Positions 26,127 through 33,849 of a stretch of DNA of 42,221 bases are shown in pieces. Position 1 is the stretch's first letter, and every line of letters begins with the position of its first letter. The notes below the pieces were generated by a model. The model saw only the letters and a program-made list of their open reading frames with translations, did not search any database and had not been told where the DNA came from. This DNA comes from Stenotrophomonas sp. (lineage in GTDB: Bacteria > Pseudomonadota > Gammaproteobacteria > Xanthomonadales > Xanthomonadaceae): the NCBI GenBank assembly GCA_003510825.1, contig DOKO01000087.1, positions 1-42,221 of the forward strand, in the 5' to 3' direction. A program made the translations under genes and the position numbers.

Positions 26127-26573
26127 TCAGGCCGCAATCAACAACATCGGGTCGATCAGCGGTATCTCGCCGTTGTCGGCCATGGCAATGCTCTGGCTGC
26201 AGAACACATACCCCAGCGGATTGGCGGCGCGCAGCTGCTTGCGTGGCACGCTTTCGATGTCGCCCACTTCGTCCACGGCCAGGCCGATCACATCCACGCC
26301 GGCACGCACCAGCGTCATCGCCGGGCAGGTATAGGTAAACGGTGTCAGCCCGCTGAGGCGGCGCAGATCGACCACGCGCAGGGCGTTCTCGCGCACGGTG
26401 AGGGTCAGGTGGCCATCGCTGCCAGGGCGGTCGAATGTTTCTGGACCGCGGATCTCGACCGTGGTCTGTACATCCACGGCAAACCACTGCTCACCGGCCC
26501 GTACGGCCAGGTATTCGAAGAAGGTACGCGACGGCGAGGCCGGTGATCCGGCCGAAGGGGAAGACGGCTGCAA
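26127..26573 (-). CDS. CheW-like domain protein
   Basis: The protein has about 148 aa. The CheW beta-barrel pattern is visible: FFEYLAVRAGEQWFAVDVQTTVEI, then LTVRENALRVVDLRRLSG, then VDVIGLAVDEVGDIESVP and NGEIPLID. CheW links chemoreceptors to the CheA kinase, or acts as a regulatory module in other signalling proteins. The start is uncertain. The first candidate is a TTG at 26573 with no clear ribosome site. The frame is open to 26612 without ATG or GTG. It is next to c-di-GMP enzymes on the same strand, but no receptor or CheA is in the window. Confidence 0.75.
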   Translation of the reverse strand: MQPSSPSAGSPASPSRTFFEYLAVRAGEQWFAVDVQTTVEIRGPETFDRPGSDGHLTLTVRENALRVVDLRRLSGLTPFTYTCPAMTLVRAGVDVIGLAVDEVGDIESVPRKQLRAANPLGYVFCSQSIAMADNGEIPLIDPMLLIAA

Positions 26574-26686
26574 AGGAAATCCAGTGGAAGGGGCAATGCT
26601 GATGCGGCGCCATCATGCCGTCTTGGCGAGCTCAACAGTGTCAGCAAATGATGAACATTGAAAATCCCGTTCAGCCACCACTGGGC

Positions 26687-28453
26687 TCAGGCCGGCACAT
26701 ACGGTGCCGTGTGCAGCGCCGTCAGGTCGGCAGGACTGATCGGCCGTGACAGCGCAAAGCCCTGGATTTCATCGCAGCCATAGGCCTGCAGAAGCGCGAC
26801 CTGCTCGAACGTTTCCGCCCCTTCGCCCACGGTGTTGTACCCCAAACCATGGGCCAGGCTGATGACGGCCTGCACCTTCAACTGCGCGCGGGTATCGGTG
26901 GGCAGGTCGTCGATCATCGACTTGTCCAGTTTGATGGTGTGGATGGGCAGTTCGGTGAGGTAGCCGAAATTGCTGTAGCCGCTACCGAAATCATCGATGG
27001 CCACGCGCACGCCGGCCGCGGCCAGTTGTTTCAGTTGTTCGCCGGGCAGCGAATCGGCACGCAGCCATTCGCCCTCGGTAATCTCGATTTCCACATCGGT
27101 GCAGGACAGGCCCTTGCACAGCAGCGTGGCAATGAACGCATCGGCCATGCCTTTGCGGGCGACATCGCGCGCGGAGAGGTTGATGGACAAGGTGAGCGAG
27201 AGGCCCTCGCGCCGCCACTGCGCCAGCTGATCGAAGGCGTGCTCCAGCACCCAGGTGGTAACGCCTGCCATCAGCGCGGTGCGTTCGAACACGGGAATGA
27301 ACTCGGCCGGGCTTACCGCGCCCAGCTGCGGATGGTCCCAGCGCAGCAGCACCTCTGCCGAAACCGGCGTGAGATCTTCGGCGCGGAAGCGCGGCTGGTA
27401 GACGAGATGGAACTGATCCTGCTGCAGCGCCTGCTGGCCATCGGCGGCCAGCCGGTAGCTGCGCTGCAGGCCCTCATCGCGCAGGGACGAATACCAGCAG
27501 CAGGTGACATGCCCGGCCAGCGCCGAGTGCATGCCGATCATCATCTTGCGCAGCAGATCGTCGGCGCTGTCGCGGCCCAGCGTGGCCTCGCACAGGCCGG
27601 CATGGAACTGCGGCGCCAGCGGTACGGCGGCGGCCATCATCGGGCGGATGAGATCGTCATGCAGCAGGTGCACCAGGCGTTCGATGGCATCGCGGTCGGG
27701 CAGTTCGATGACGAAAGCGAAGCGCGTGGCCTCCACGTGATAGACCTGGGCCACGCCGTCCAGCGCGAGATTGATGCGTACGCCCGCGCGGCGGATCAGC
27801 GCTTCCAGCGGCGCCATGCCCAGCACCTGGCCGGCCTCATTGGCCCGTGGCAGGTCGAGCACGTCGATCATCACCGCGTAGCAGGGCCGACCCGCCGAGC
27901 GCACCGAGCGCGCGGCGTAATCGATGGCGAACTGGTGGCGGTTGGGCAGGCCGCTGACCGGATCGCGGCGGCCACTGAGCGTGCGCAGCTCCAGTTCGTT
28001 CATCACCGCCATGCCCAGCGTCTGCAGCTGGCGGCGGTCATCGGCGGAGAACTGGCGGGGCACGCTGTCCATCACGCACAGCGCACCAATGGCCACGCCG
28101 TTGGCGGCGATGAGCGGGGTGCCCGCATAGAACCGCAGGTGCGGCGGACCGGCGACCAGCGGCAGGCTGGAAAAGCGCGGGTCCAGGGCGAGGTCGTTGA
28201 TGACCAGGCCCGCGGTGGAGCCGATGGTGTGCGCGCAGATGGAATCGCGGATGTGCGACCCGGCCGAGCTGAGGCCCTTGCGCGCGATCAACCGCTGGCG
28301 GTCGACTTCGATGAGCGAGACAAAGGCCACCGGCGCGTGGAAGGTGCGTGCGGCCAGATCGGTGAGGCGATCCAGCGTGGCCCCGGCCACGTCATCCAGG
28401 ACGTCCAGGCTGACCAGCGTCGACATGCGTTCTTCGGTACGGGTAGGGGCCAT
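26687..28453 (-). CDS. GAF-(degenerate GGDEF)-EAL phosphodiesterase
   Basis: The protein has 588 aa and no membrane segment. GAF domain at about 20-160. It is followed by a degenerate GGDEF domain (about 161-325) where the signature reads EATRF at 241-245, so it has no cyclase activity. The EAL domain (335-578) has EVLLR (367-371), Asn425, Glu457 and Glu460, the DDFGSG loop (Asp487, Asp488), Lys508, Glu544 and QGF (564-566). All metal- and substrate-binding positions look intact, so c-di-GMP hydrolysis is likely. The GAF domain probably senses a ligand or redox state. It is 123 bp downstream of the GGDEF gene on the same strand. Confidence 0.9.
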   Translation of the reverse strand: MAPTRTEERMSTLVSLDVLDDVAGATLDRLTDLAARTFHAPVAFVSLIEVDRQRLIARKGLSSAGSHIRDSICAHTIGSTAGLVINDLALDPRFSSLPLVAGPPHLRFYAGTPLIAANGVAIGALCVMDSVPRQFSADDRRQLQTLGMAVMNELELRTLSGRRDPVSGLPNRHQFAIDYAARSVRSAGRPCYAVMIDVLDLPRANEAGQVLGMAPLEALIRRAGVRINLALDGVAQVYHVEATRFAFVIELPDRDAIERLVHLLHDDLIRPMMAAAVPLAPQFHAGLCEATLGRDSADDLLRKMMIGMHSALAGHVTCCWYSSLRDEGLQRSYRLAADGQQALQQDQFHLVYQPRFRAEDLTPVSAEVLLRWDHPQLGAVSPAEFIPVFERTALMAGVTTWVLEHAFDQLAQWRREGLSLTLSINLSARDVARKGMADAFIATLLCKGLSCTDVEIEITEGEWLRADSLPGEQLKQLAAAGVRVAIDDFGSGYSNFGYLTELPIHTIKLDKSMIDDLPTDTRAQLKVQAVISLAHGLGYNTVGEGAETFEQVALLQAYGCDEIQGFALSRPISPADLTALHTAPYVPA

Positions 28454-28576
28454 GTGCTGATTCCGGTTGAACGGGAGCGCAGAAAAGCCGGAGTGCCGCG
28501 GTACTGATGGGAAGGGGGCGATATCAGGTTTACAGGTAGCCGGCGGCGATGCTGTGTAGAAGTGGCAAACAGCGCG

Positions 28577-30169
28577 TCAAGACGGCGGTGGAGGCTGCTG
28601 GCTGCGTTTGCGGTAGAGCACGCTCTGGTTGCGGCCGCCGTGCTTGGCCCGGTACAGCGCCTTGTCGGCCTGGCGGATGGCCAGATCGGGGTTGGCCTGG
28701 GTTTCCGGGTAATGGCTGACGCCGGCGGAAATGGTGACGTGCCCGACCTTGGGGAAGGCTTGCGCTTCGATGGCGGCGCGCAGGCGCTCGGCCACCTGCA
28801 GCGCGGTATCGGCGGTGACATCGGGCAGCAGCACCAGGAATTCCTCGCCACCGAGGCGGCACAGCACGTCCTGCGGGCGGGCGTTGGCGCGCATGCTCTG
28901 GGCGACGCCGGCGATGACCTGGTCACCGGCGTCGTGGCCGTGGCGGTCGTTCACATCCTTGAAGTGGTCCACGTCGAGGGTGATGACGCCGAATGGCATG
29001 CCGGAAGCGGTGAGCGCACTGAGCGCGCGTTCCAGCCCGCGCCGGTTGAGCAGCTGGGTGAGGGGATCGGTGAGCGCGGCCAGGTCGAGCTTGCCGATGC
29101 GGTCGCTGAGGTTGCGGAAGCTGACCAGCACCGCTTGCTTCAGCTGGGCGGCTTCGAAATACCAGGAATTGACCGCCTTGACCCGGGACATGGCGGCGCC
29201 GACATCGCCTTCCTGCGCGTGCCGGGCCAGCTGCTGCAGCGGCGCGGCGATGCGTCGCGAGCACAGCCAGATGAGGACCAGTGACAGCAGGCCCAGCGGC
29301 GCGGCATTGCGCAGCACGGTGCCGAACAGGCTGCCCATGGGCGCAGTGGCGGCCTCGATGGGGCGCTGGGCGACGATGCCCCACCCGGCAGCGGGCACCG
29401 GTGCGAAGCCCGCCAGCATGTGTACGCCGTGGCTGTTGTGCGAGTGCAGTGCGCCGGCGCGGCCCTGGCTGAGTGCATCGACGGCGGCGTTGCGGGTGGC
29501 GGGCTGTCCGACCCGGTCCGGCTCGGGATGGTAGAGCACGGTGCCATCGCGGCTGACCACGTACAGGTACGAGCCATCCTCGTAGGGGTGCGTGCCGAGC
29601 AGGGAATGCAGGACGTTCGGGTCGCGCAGGTGGATGGAGGCGGTGATGTAGCCGGCGTAGCCGCCGTCGGCATCGAACACGGGATGGGAGAGGGTGACGA
29701 CCAGGTTGCCGGTGTGGGCCATGAACGGATCGCTGACCATCGGCAGCCTTTGCTGCAGCGCCTTGCGGTTGGCGGCGCTGGTGAGCGCCTTGCCCTGGAG
29801 TTCCGGCAGCGCGGGCGAGGTGCCGACAACCACGCCCTGCGCGTTTACCGCGATGACGCTGTTGAAGGCATCGGTCTGCAGCTTGATGCGCTCGACCTCA
29901 TCGTCATGCGCTGCTGGTTGGTCGAGGTCACGACTGAGGCGCTCGGCACCGACGGCGAGCTGCTGCTGCGCATTCAATACGAAGTGCTGGGTGGACTGGG
30001 CCAGCGAGTGCGCGTACACGCGGTTGGCTTCCAGGCTTTTTTCAATCAGCTGCTGGCGCTGCACCTGGTAGCTGGCCCACAGCATATTGCCCAGCATGAC
30101 CAGCGCCGACAGCGTGGCGAGCGCGAGGATCAGCCGCTGCAGGTTCACCTGCCGGATCGATGCATTCAC
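28577..30169 (-). CDS. Membrane dCache-GGDEF diguanylate cyclase
   Basis: The protein has 530 aa, starting at a GTG (30169) with GGGAGG about 8 bases upstream. A membrane helix (about 12-32) is followed by a periplasmic dCache sensor domain (about 40-280), a second helix (284-304), a short HAMP-like linker and a GGDEF domain (about 365-520). The active site GGEEF is at 440-444. The inhibitory RxxD site (RPQD, 431-434) is exactly five residues before it, so an active, product-inhibited cyclase is expected. It makes c-di-GMP in response to an extracellular signal. The neighbouring EAL protein degrades it. Confidence 0.93.
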   Translation of the reverse strand: MNASIRQVNLQRLILALATLSALVMLGNMLWASYQVQRQQLIEKSLEANRVYAHSLAQSTQHFVLNAQQQLAVGAERLSRDLDQPAAHDDEVERIKLQTDAFNSVIAVNAQGVVVGTSPALPELQGKALTSAANRKALQQRLPMVSDPFMAHTGNLVVTLSHPVFDADGGYAGYITASIHLRDPNVLHSLLGTHPYEDGSYLYVVSRDGTVLYHPEPDRVGQPATRNAAVDALSQGRAGALHSHNSHGVHMLAGFAPVPAAGWGIVAQRPIEAATAPMGSLFGTVLRNAAPLGLLSLVLIWLCSRRIAAPLQQLARHAQEGDVGAAMSRVKAVNSWYFEAAQLKQAVLVSFRNLSDRIGKLDLAALTDPLTQLLNRRGLERALSALTASGMPFGVITLDVDHFKDVNDRHGHDAGDQVIAGVAQSMRANARPQDVLCRLGGEEFLVLLPDVTADTALQVAERLRAAIEAQAFPKVGHVTISAGVSHYPETQANPDLAIRQADKALYRAKHGGRNQSVLYRKRSQQPPPPS

Positions 30170-30279
30170 CCTCGCGCCTCCCTGGCTGCTGGTAGGCGCT
30201 CAGGCTACAACCGGGGGGAGGGCGAACCGTGCGCGCGGCCTTCACGTGGTTCACGGACCCGCCGGCGGGGCGTGCCCCG

Positions 30280-30306
30280 GTAGCGCCGGGCCATGCCCGG
30301 CGAGCG
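30280..30306. repeat. SMAG palindrome
   Basis: GTAGCGCCGGGCC / ATGCCCGGCGAGCG hairpin in the gap between the cyclase and SDR genes. Confidence 0.85.
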
Positions 30307-30356
30307 CTTCACGCGGGAGAGCCGACCGCGGGCTCGTGGACCAGGGGGCAGACAGC

Positions 30357-30382
30357 GTGCCGACCAACGGTCGGCACCCACC
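30357..30382. repeat. GTGCCGACC-type palindrome
   Basis: GTGCCGACCAACGGTCGGCAC followed by CCACC. Same family as at 43-105 and 37532-37557. It lies close to the SDR stop and may end its transcript. Confidence 0.75.
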
Positions 30383-30399
30383 AACAGGGTCGAGCCGGC

Positions 30400-31233
30400 T
30401 CAGCCGTCGGTCGAACGGCTCAGGCCCTCCCACTCCTCGATGCCGGCGGCCAGATCCTGCAGCTTGCCGCGCACCAGCTGCACCGCATCGCTGCCCAGCA
30501 GCAGGTGGGCGGGCGGGGCAGGGCTGTCGATCAGCTGCAGCATGGCCTGCGCGGCCTTGACCGGGTCGCCCAGCTGCTGGCCGCTCTTGGCCTCGCGCGC
30601 GCTGCGGATGGGGTCGAACAGGGCGTCGTAATCCTCGATCGCGCGTGGCGAGCGCACCATCGAGCGCCCGGCCCAGTCGGTACGGAACGAACCAGGCGCG
30701 ACGGCGGTGACGTGGATGCCGAAGCCGGCCACTTCCTTGGCCAGCACTTCGCTGATGCCCTCCAGCGCGAACTTGCTGCCGCAGTACCAGGCGATACCCG
30801 GCATCGTGATGAAGCCGCCCATGGAGGTGATGTTGAGGATGTGGCCGCGGCGACGCGCGCGCATGTGCGGCAGGACGGCCTTGATGAGGGCGGCCGGGCC
30901 GAACACGTTCACCTCGAACTGCTGGCGCAGGTCGGCGAGCGAGGATTCCTCAAGGACGCCTTCGTGGCCGTAGCCGGCATTGTTGACCAGCACGTCGATG
31001 GCGCCGATGTCGGTTTCGATATGGCGTACCAGCGCATCGATGGCCGTGGCATCGGTGACATCGAGCAGGTGCGCGAAGGCCTTGCCGGGTGCGAGGGCGT
31101 CGAAGTCGTGGCGGGCGGTTTCGTTGCGCACGGTGCCGACCACGCGATGGCCGGCCTGCAGGGCCTGCTGGGCCAGGGCACGGCCGAAGCCGCTGCTGAC
31201 GCCGGTGATGAGGAAGAGGCGGGAGATCGTCAT
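30400..31233 (-). CDS. Short-chain dehydrogenase/reductase
   Basis: The protein has 277 aa from the ATG at 31233; an in-frame upstream start is less likely because it enters the divergent promoter. It is a classical SDR: TGVSSGFG (10-17) for NADP(H), NNAG (84-87), Asn109, Ser137, Tyr150 and Lys154. It belongs to the group often annotated as oxidoreductase with SDR/retinol-dehydrogenase-like sequence (YCGSKFALEGISEVLAKEV). The substrate is unknown. It is divergent from an AraC-family gene with 94 bp between starts, a standard pair in which the regulator activates the SDR. Confidence 0.88.
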   Translation of the reverse strand: MTISRLFLITGVSSGFGRALAQQALQAGHRVVGTVRNETARHDFDALAPGKAFAHLLDVTDATAIDALVRHIETDIGAIDVLVNNAGYGHEGVLEESSLADLRQQFEVNVFGPAALIKAVLPHMRARRRGHILNITSMGGFITMPGIAWYCGSKFALEGISEVLAKEVAGFGIHVTAVAPGSFRTDWAGRSMVRSPRAIEDYDALFDPIRSAREAKSGQQLGDPVKAAQAMLQLIDSPAPPAHLLLGSDAVQLVRGKLQDLAAGIEEWEGLSRSTDG

Positions 31234-31327
31234 GGTTCCGGGTCTCGGTTGCGGGACTTGCACGTTAGTGCTTGCCTGGACGACGGCCCAGGCCTAGAAT
31301 TCGGGCATTCTTGCCTATTCCTATGAG

Positions 31328-32275
31328 ATGCCCGTGGCCGCTGTTGAACCGTCGGTGCAGGCGCGCATGGTCGGCCTGCTGCAGGCGCAGGCCACGCAGG
31401 AGGGCTACACGCTGACGGCCCTGCCGGGCGTGCGCCTGCTGCGCTCGGACCGGCCGCTGGCGCGGACGCCGGTGCTGTATGACCCGGGCATCGTGATCGT
31501 CTGCCAGGGCGTGAAGCGCGGCTACATGGGCGCGAAGGTCTACCAGTACGACGCGCAGCACTACCTGGCGGTGTCGGTGCCGGTGCCGTTCACCATGGAA
31601 ACCGAGGCGAGCGCCGCTGCGCCGCTGCTGGCGATCTACCTGCACCTGGACCTGCAGCTGGCCGCAGAGCTGATGCTGGAGCTGGAGGCGCACGCGGACG
31701 CCGTGCCTGCATCGGCGCAGAGCATGATGGCCAGCCCGATGGAGCCGGCGATGCAGGCCACCGTGCTGCGGCTGCTGGAGGCGCTGGGCGATCCGCTGGA
31801 GGCGGCGCTGCTCGGCCCGGCGCTGGTGCGCGAGCTGTATTTCCGCGTGTTGACCGGTGCACAGGGCGGCGCGATGCGCGAGGCACTGGCGATGCGCGGG
31901 CGCTTCGGCCGCATCGGCAAGGTGCTGCGGCATATCCATGCGGCCTACGCGACGGCGCTGGATGTGGAGGCGTTGGCGGCCGAGGCGGAGATGAGCGTGC
32001 CGACCTTCCACGATCACTTCCGCGCGATCACCGGTACCTCGCCGATGCAGTACGTGAAGTCGACCCGGCTGCACCAGGCGCGCTTGCTGATGCTGCGCAA
32101 GGGCATGACGGCCGAGGCGGCCGCGCTGGGAGTGGGCTACGCCAGCGCGTCGCAGTTCAATCGGGAGTTCAAGAGATTGTTCGCGCTGCCGCCGGCGGCC
32201 GAGGTGGCGCGGATGCGGCGCAGCTTCGCGCTGCCGCCGGCGCCGGTGGATGCGGTGTATGTGTCGTCGCATTGA
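31328..32275 (+). CDS. AraC-family regulator
   Basis: The regulator has 315 aa. The N-terminal AraC_N-type domain (about 15-190; DPGIVIVCQGVKRGYMG) is followed by two HTH motifs at about 200-300 (LDVEALAAEAEMSVPTFHDHF and MTAEAAALGVGYASASQFNREFKRLF). The C-terminal PVDAVYVSSH tail is an extension. It probably controls the divergent SDR gene. Regulators of this type usually respond to small organic molecules or redox stress (family knowledge). No clear Shine-Dalgarno precedes the ATG. Confidence 0.9.
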   Translation: MPVAAVEPSVQARMVGLLQAQATQEGYTLTALPGVRLLRSDRPLARTPVLYDPGIVIVCQGVKRGYMGAKVYQYDAQHYLAVSVPVPFTMETEASAAAPLLAIYLHLDLQLAAELMLELEAHADAVPASAQSMMASPMEPAMQATVLRLLEALGDPLEAALLGPALVRELYFRVLTGAQGGAMREALAMRGRFGRIGKVLRHIHAAYATALDVEALAAEAEMSVPTFHDHFRAITGTSPMQYVKSTRLHQARLLMLRKGMTAEAAALGVGYASASQFNREFKRLFALPPAAEVARMRRSFALPPAPVDAVYVSSH

Positions 32276-32404
32276 GGACTGACCGGACGCACCTGTCGGC
32301 CAATAGTCACAAGACCCGCACAGCCGGCTGGTTAACGTGTCGCACGCGTTTCCACCTCCGGCACGACTTTCTGCGTCGTGTCATTCTCCTTTCCGGAAGT
32401 ACCC

Positions 32405-32836
32405 ATGTCTGCCCTGCCTTTGCGTGCGCTGGCCTACCAGAGCACCGTGTCGTGTCCGTTGGCCGCCGATTCGATAGACGAACTGCTCATCGATGCCATG
32501 GCGCGTAACCAGGCGCTGTCGGTGACCGGTGTGCTGCTGTTCGATGGGCATCGGTTCTTCCAGTATCTGGAAGGCCCGGAAGAGGCCATCTACCAGGTTT
32601 TCAGCCGGATTGAGGCCGCCACGCGTCATGGCAACGTAGTGGTGCAGTTTGATGAGGCGGTCAGCGAGCGCTACTTCCGCACCTGGTCGATGGTCTGCCG
32701 CAGCGTGGACGTGTCGGCCCTGCACGCCATCGCCGCGGGCAAATGGAAGCGGCATTTCCCCACGGTGCGCGACGACCGCCGTGCGGTGCCCGGGCTGGCG
32801 CCACTGGTGGACTTCTGGGAACTGCCGCACGCGTGA
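32405..32836 (+). CDS. BLUF blue-light receptor 1
   Basis: The protein has 143 aa from the ATG at 32405 (an in-frame GTG at 32378 is possible). The BLUF domain binds FAD and senses blue light. Key positions are visible: Tyr11 (LAYQS), Asn35 (ARNQALSVTG), Gln53 in FFQYLEG, and Trp94/Met96 in YFRTWSMV. After the domain there is a tail of about 40 residues with no known output domain. It is therefore a short BLUF protein that must act through a partner. A small ORF (32899) and a second BLUF gene in the opposite orientation follow. Confidence 0.92.
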   Translation: MSALPLRALAYQSTVSCPLAADSIDELLIDAMARNQALSVTGVLLFDGHRFFQYLEGPEEAIYQVFSRIEAATRHGNVVVQFDEAVSERYFRTWSMVCRSVDVSALHAIAAGKWKRHFPTVRDDRRAVPGLAPLVDFWELPHA

Positions 32837-32898
32837 GCGTGCTCACTCCGGCATGACGGGGTGAGCGGCTAGGGTGGCTGCTCACACGAGGGGGAAGC

Positions 32899-33183
32899 AT
32901 GGAAGAATCGAACGGCGGTATGGTGCGCTGGCTGAGTTTCCGGCTGCGCAATGGGCAATCGATCGGCCCGGAACGGTTGCGCGAGGCGTGGACCTGGGCC
33001 TGCCAGTCGCCGCGTTCGGGTGTGCGCCGCGAGCAGCTGGGCGAAGACCACTGGGTCTACGCCCTGTACGGCCCAGAGCTGATCACCTGCCCGCGCACTG
33101 CTGAGCAGCGCATGCGTGGCTTCCTCCTGGAGGCGGGCTATATCTTCACGATGGGTTCGCTGGGGCGGCGCGAGGCGGCCTGA
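32899..33183 (+). CDS. Small hypothetical protein between BLUF genes
   Basis: The protein has 94 aa; GAGGGGG just upstream supports the ATG at 32899. I do not recognise the family. It is soluble, with Trp and Arg enriched (VRWLSFRLRNGQSIGPERLREAWTWAC), and ends in FTMGSLGRREAA. It lies 62 bp downstream of the first BLUF gene on the same strand and may be co-transcribed. A role as BLUF partner is only a guess from position. Confidence 0.65.
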   Translation: MEESNGGMVRWLSFRLRNGQSIGPERLREAWTWACQSPRSGVRREQLGEDHWVYALYGPELITCPRTAEQRMRGFLLEAGYIFTMGSLGRREAA

Positions 33184-33201
33184 CGCCGCGCTCAACCTTG
33201 C

Positions 33202-33633
33202 CTACGCTGCTGCACCGCCCAAGGCAGGGAAGTGCGGGCGCAGCAGCGAGGCAAGCAGCTCCATGCCGGGGCTGGCCACGGTGGCGCGGCGCCCGAACTC
33301 GTCCCACTGCGCGTTGACCAGGCCGGAGACGATGGTCTGGCCGGTTTCGACCCGGGTCATTGCCCAGTAGGGCACCGCACGCGTTTCGATGGGGGCATCC
33401 AGCACCTGCACCAGGCCGTGGTGCGAGCGGCTTTCGTGGATCTGATGCATGACGGTCGTCAGCCCGTCCGGGGGGCCCTCGAGGTACTGGAAGAACTGCT
33501 GCCCACTGATGAGCAACGCTCCAGTGACGCCTGCAACGCGATTGAACGAGGCCGATTGGGAGATGATGCTGCGGATCTTCTCATCGGAAAGACCAGCCGA
33601 CATGTGGCTGGAGTACGCAAATGCACGGAGCAT
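33202..33633 (-). CDS. BLUF blue-light receptor 2
   Basis: The protein has 143 aa, a short BLUF like the one at 32405. Key residues are Tyr7 (AFAYSS), Asn31 (ASFNRVAGVTG), Gln49 (FFQYLEG) and Trp90/Met92 (YWAMT). A tail of about 45 residues has no output domain. It is convergent with the small ORF at 32899 and divergent from the hybrid kinase. The two BLUF proteins are clearly different in sequence, so they are not a recent duplication. Confidence 0.92.
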   Translation of the reverse strand: MLRAFAYSSHMSAGLSDEKIRSIISQSASFNRVAGVTGALLISGQQFFQYLEGPPDGLTTVMHQIHESRSHHGLVQVLDAPIETRAVPYWAMTRVETGQTIVSGLVNAQWDEFGRRATVASPGMELLASLLRPHFPALGGAAA

Positions 33634-33849
33634 GGAAGGGGTTCGTGTGTGACGCGCGTCACTATACGGAGCCGCCTTCGGGGAGGCGTGAGGCTTTGCT
33701 CACGCGTTCTACGGGCGTGCGCTGCCTGGGGAATCCGTTGACGGCGGCATGCTTCCCGATGCCGTACATTGGTGTCGACAGTCTCACTTTCTGCAGCGGG
33801 CCGGATGCCCCCGGGGTGTTGCGACTCCCGCTTATCTCCAGGAATTCAA

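Noticed and set aside
26849..28507. 552-aa frame antisense to the EAL gene
   Set aside because: Opposite strand has all EAL motifs; this frame is Gly/His/Arg-rich without motifs.
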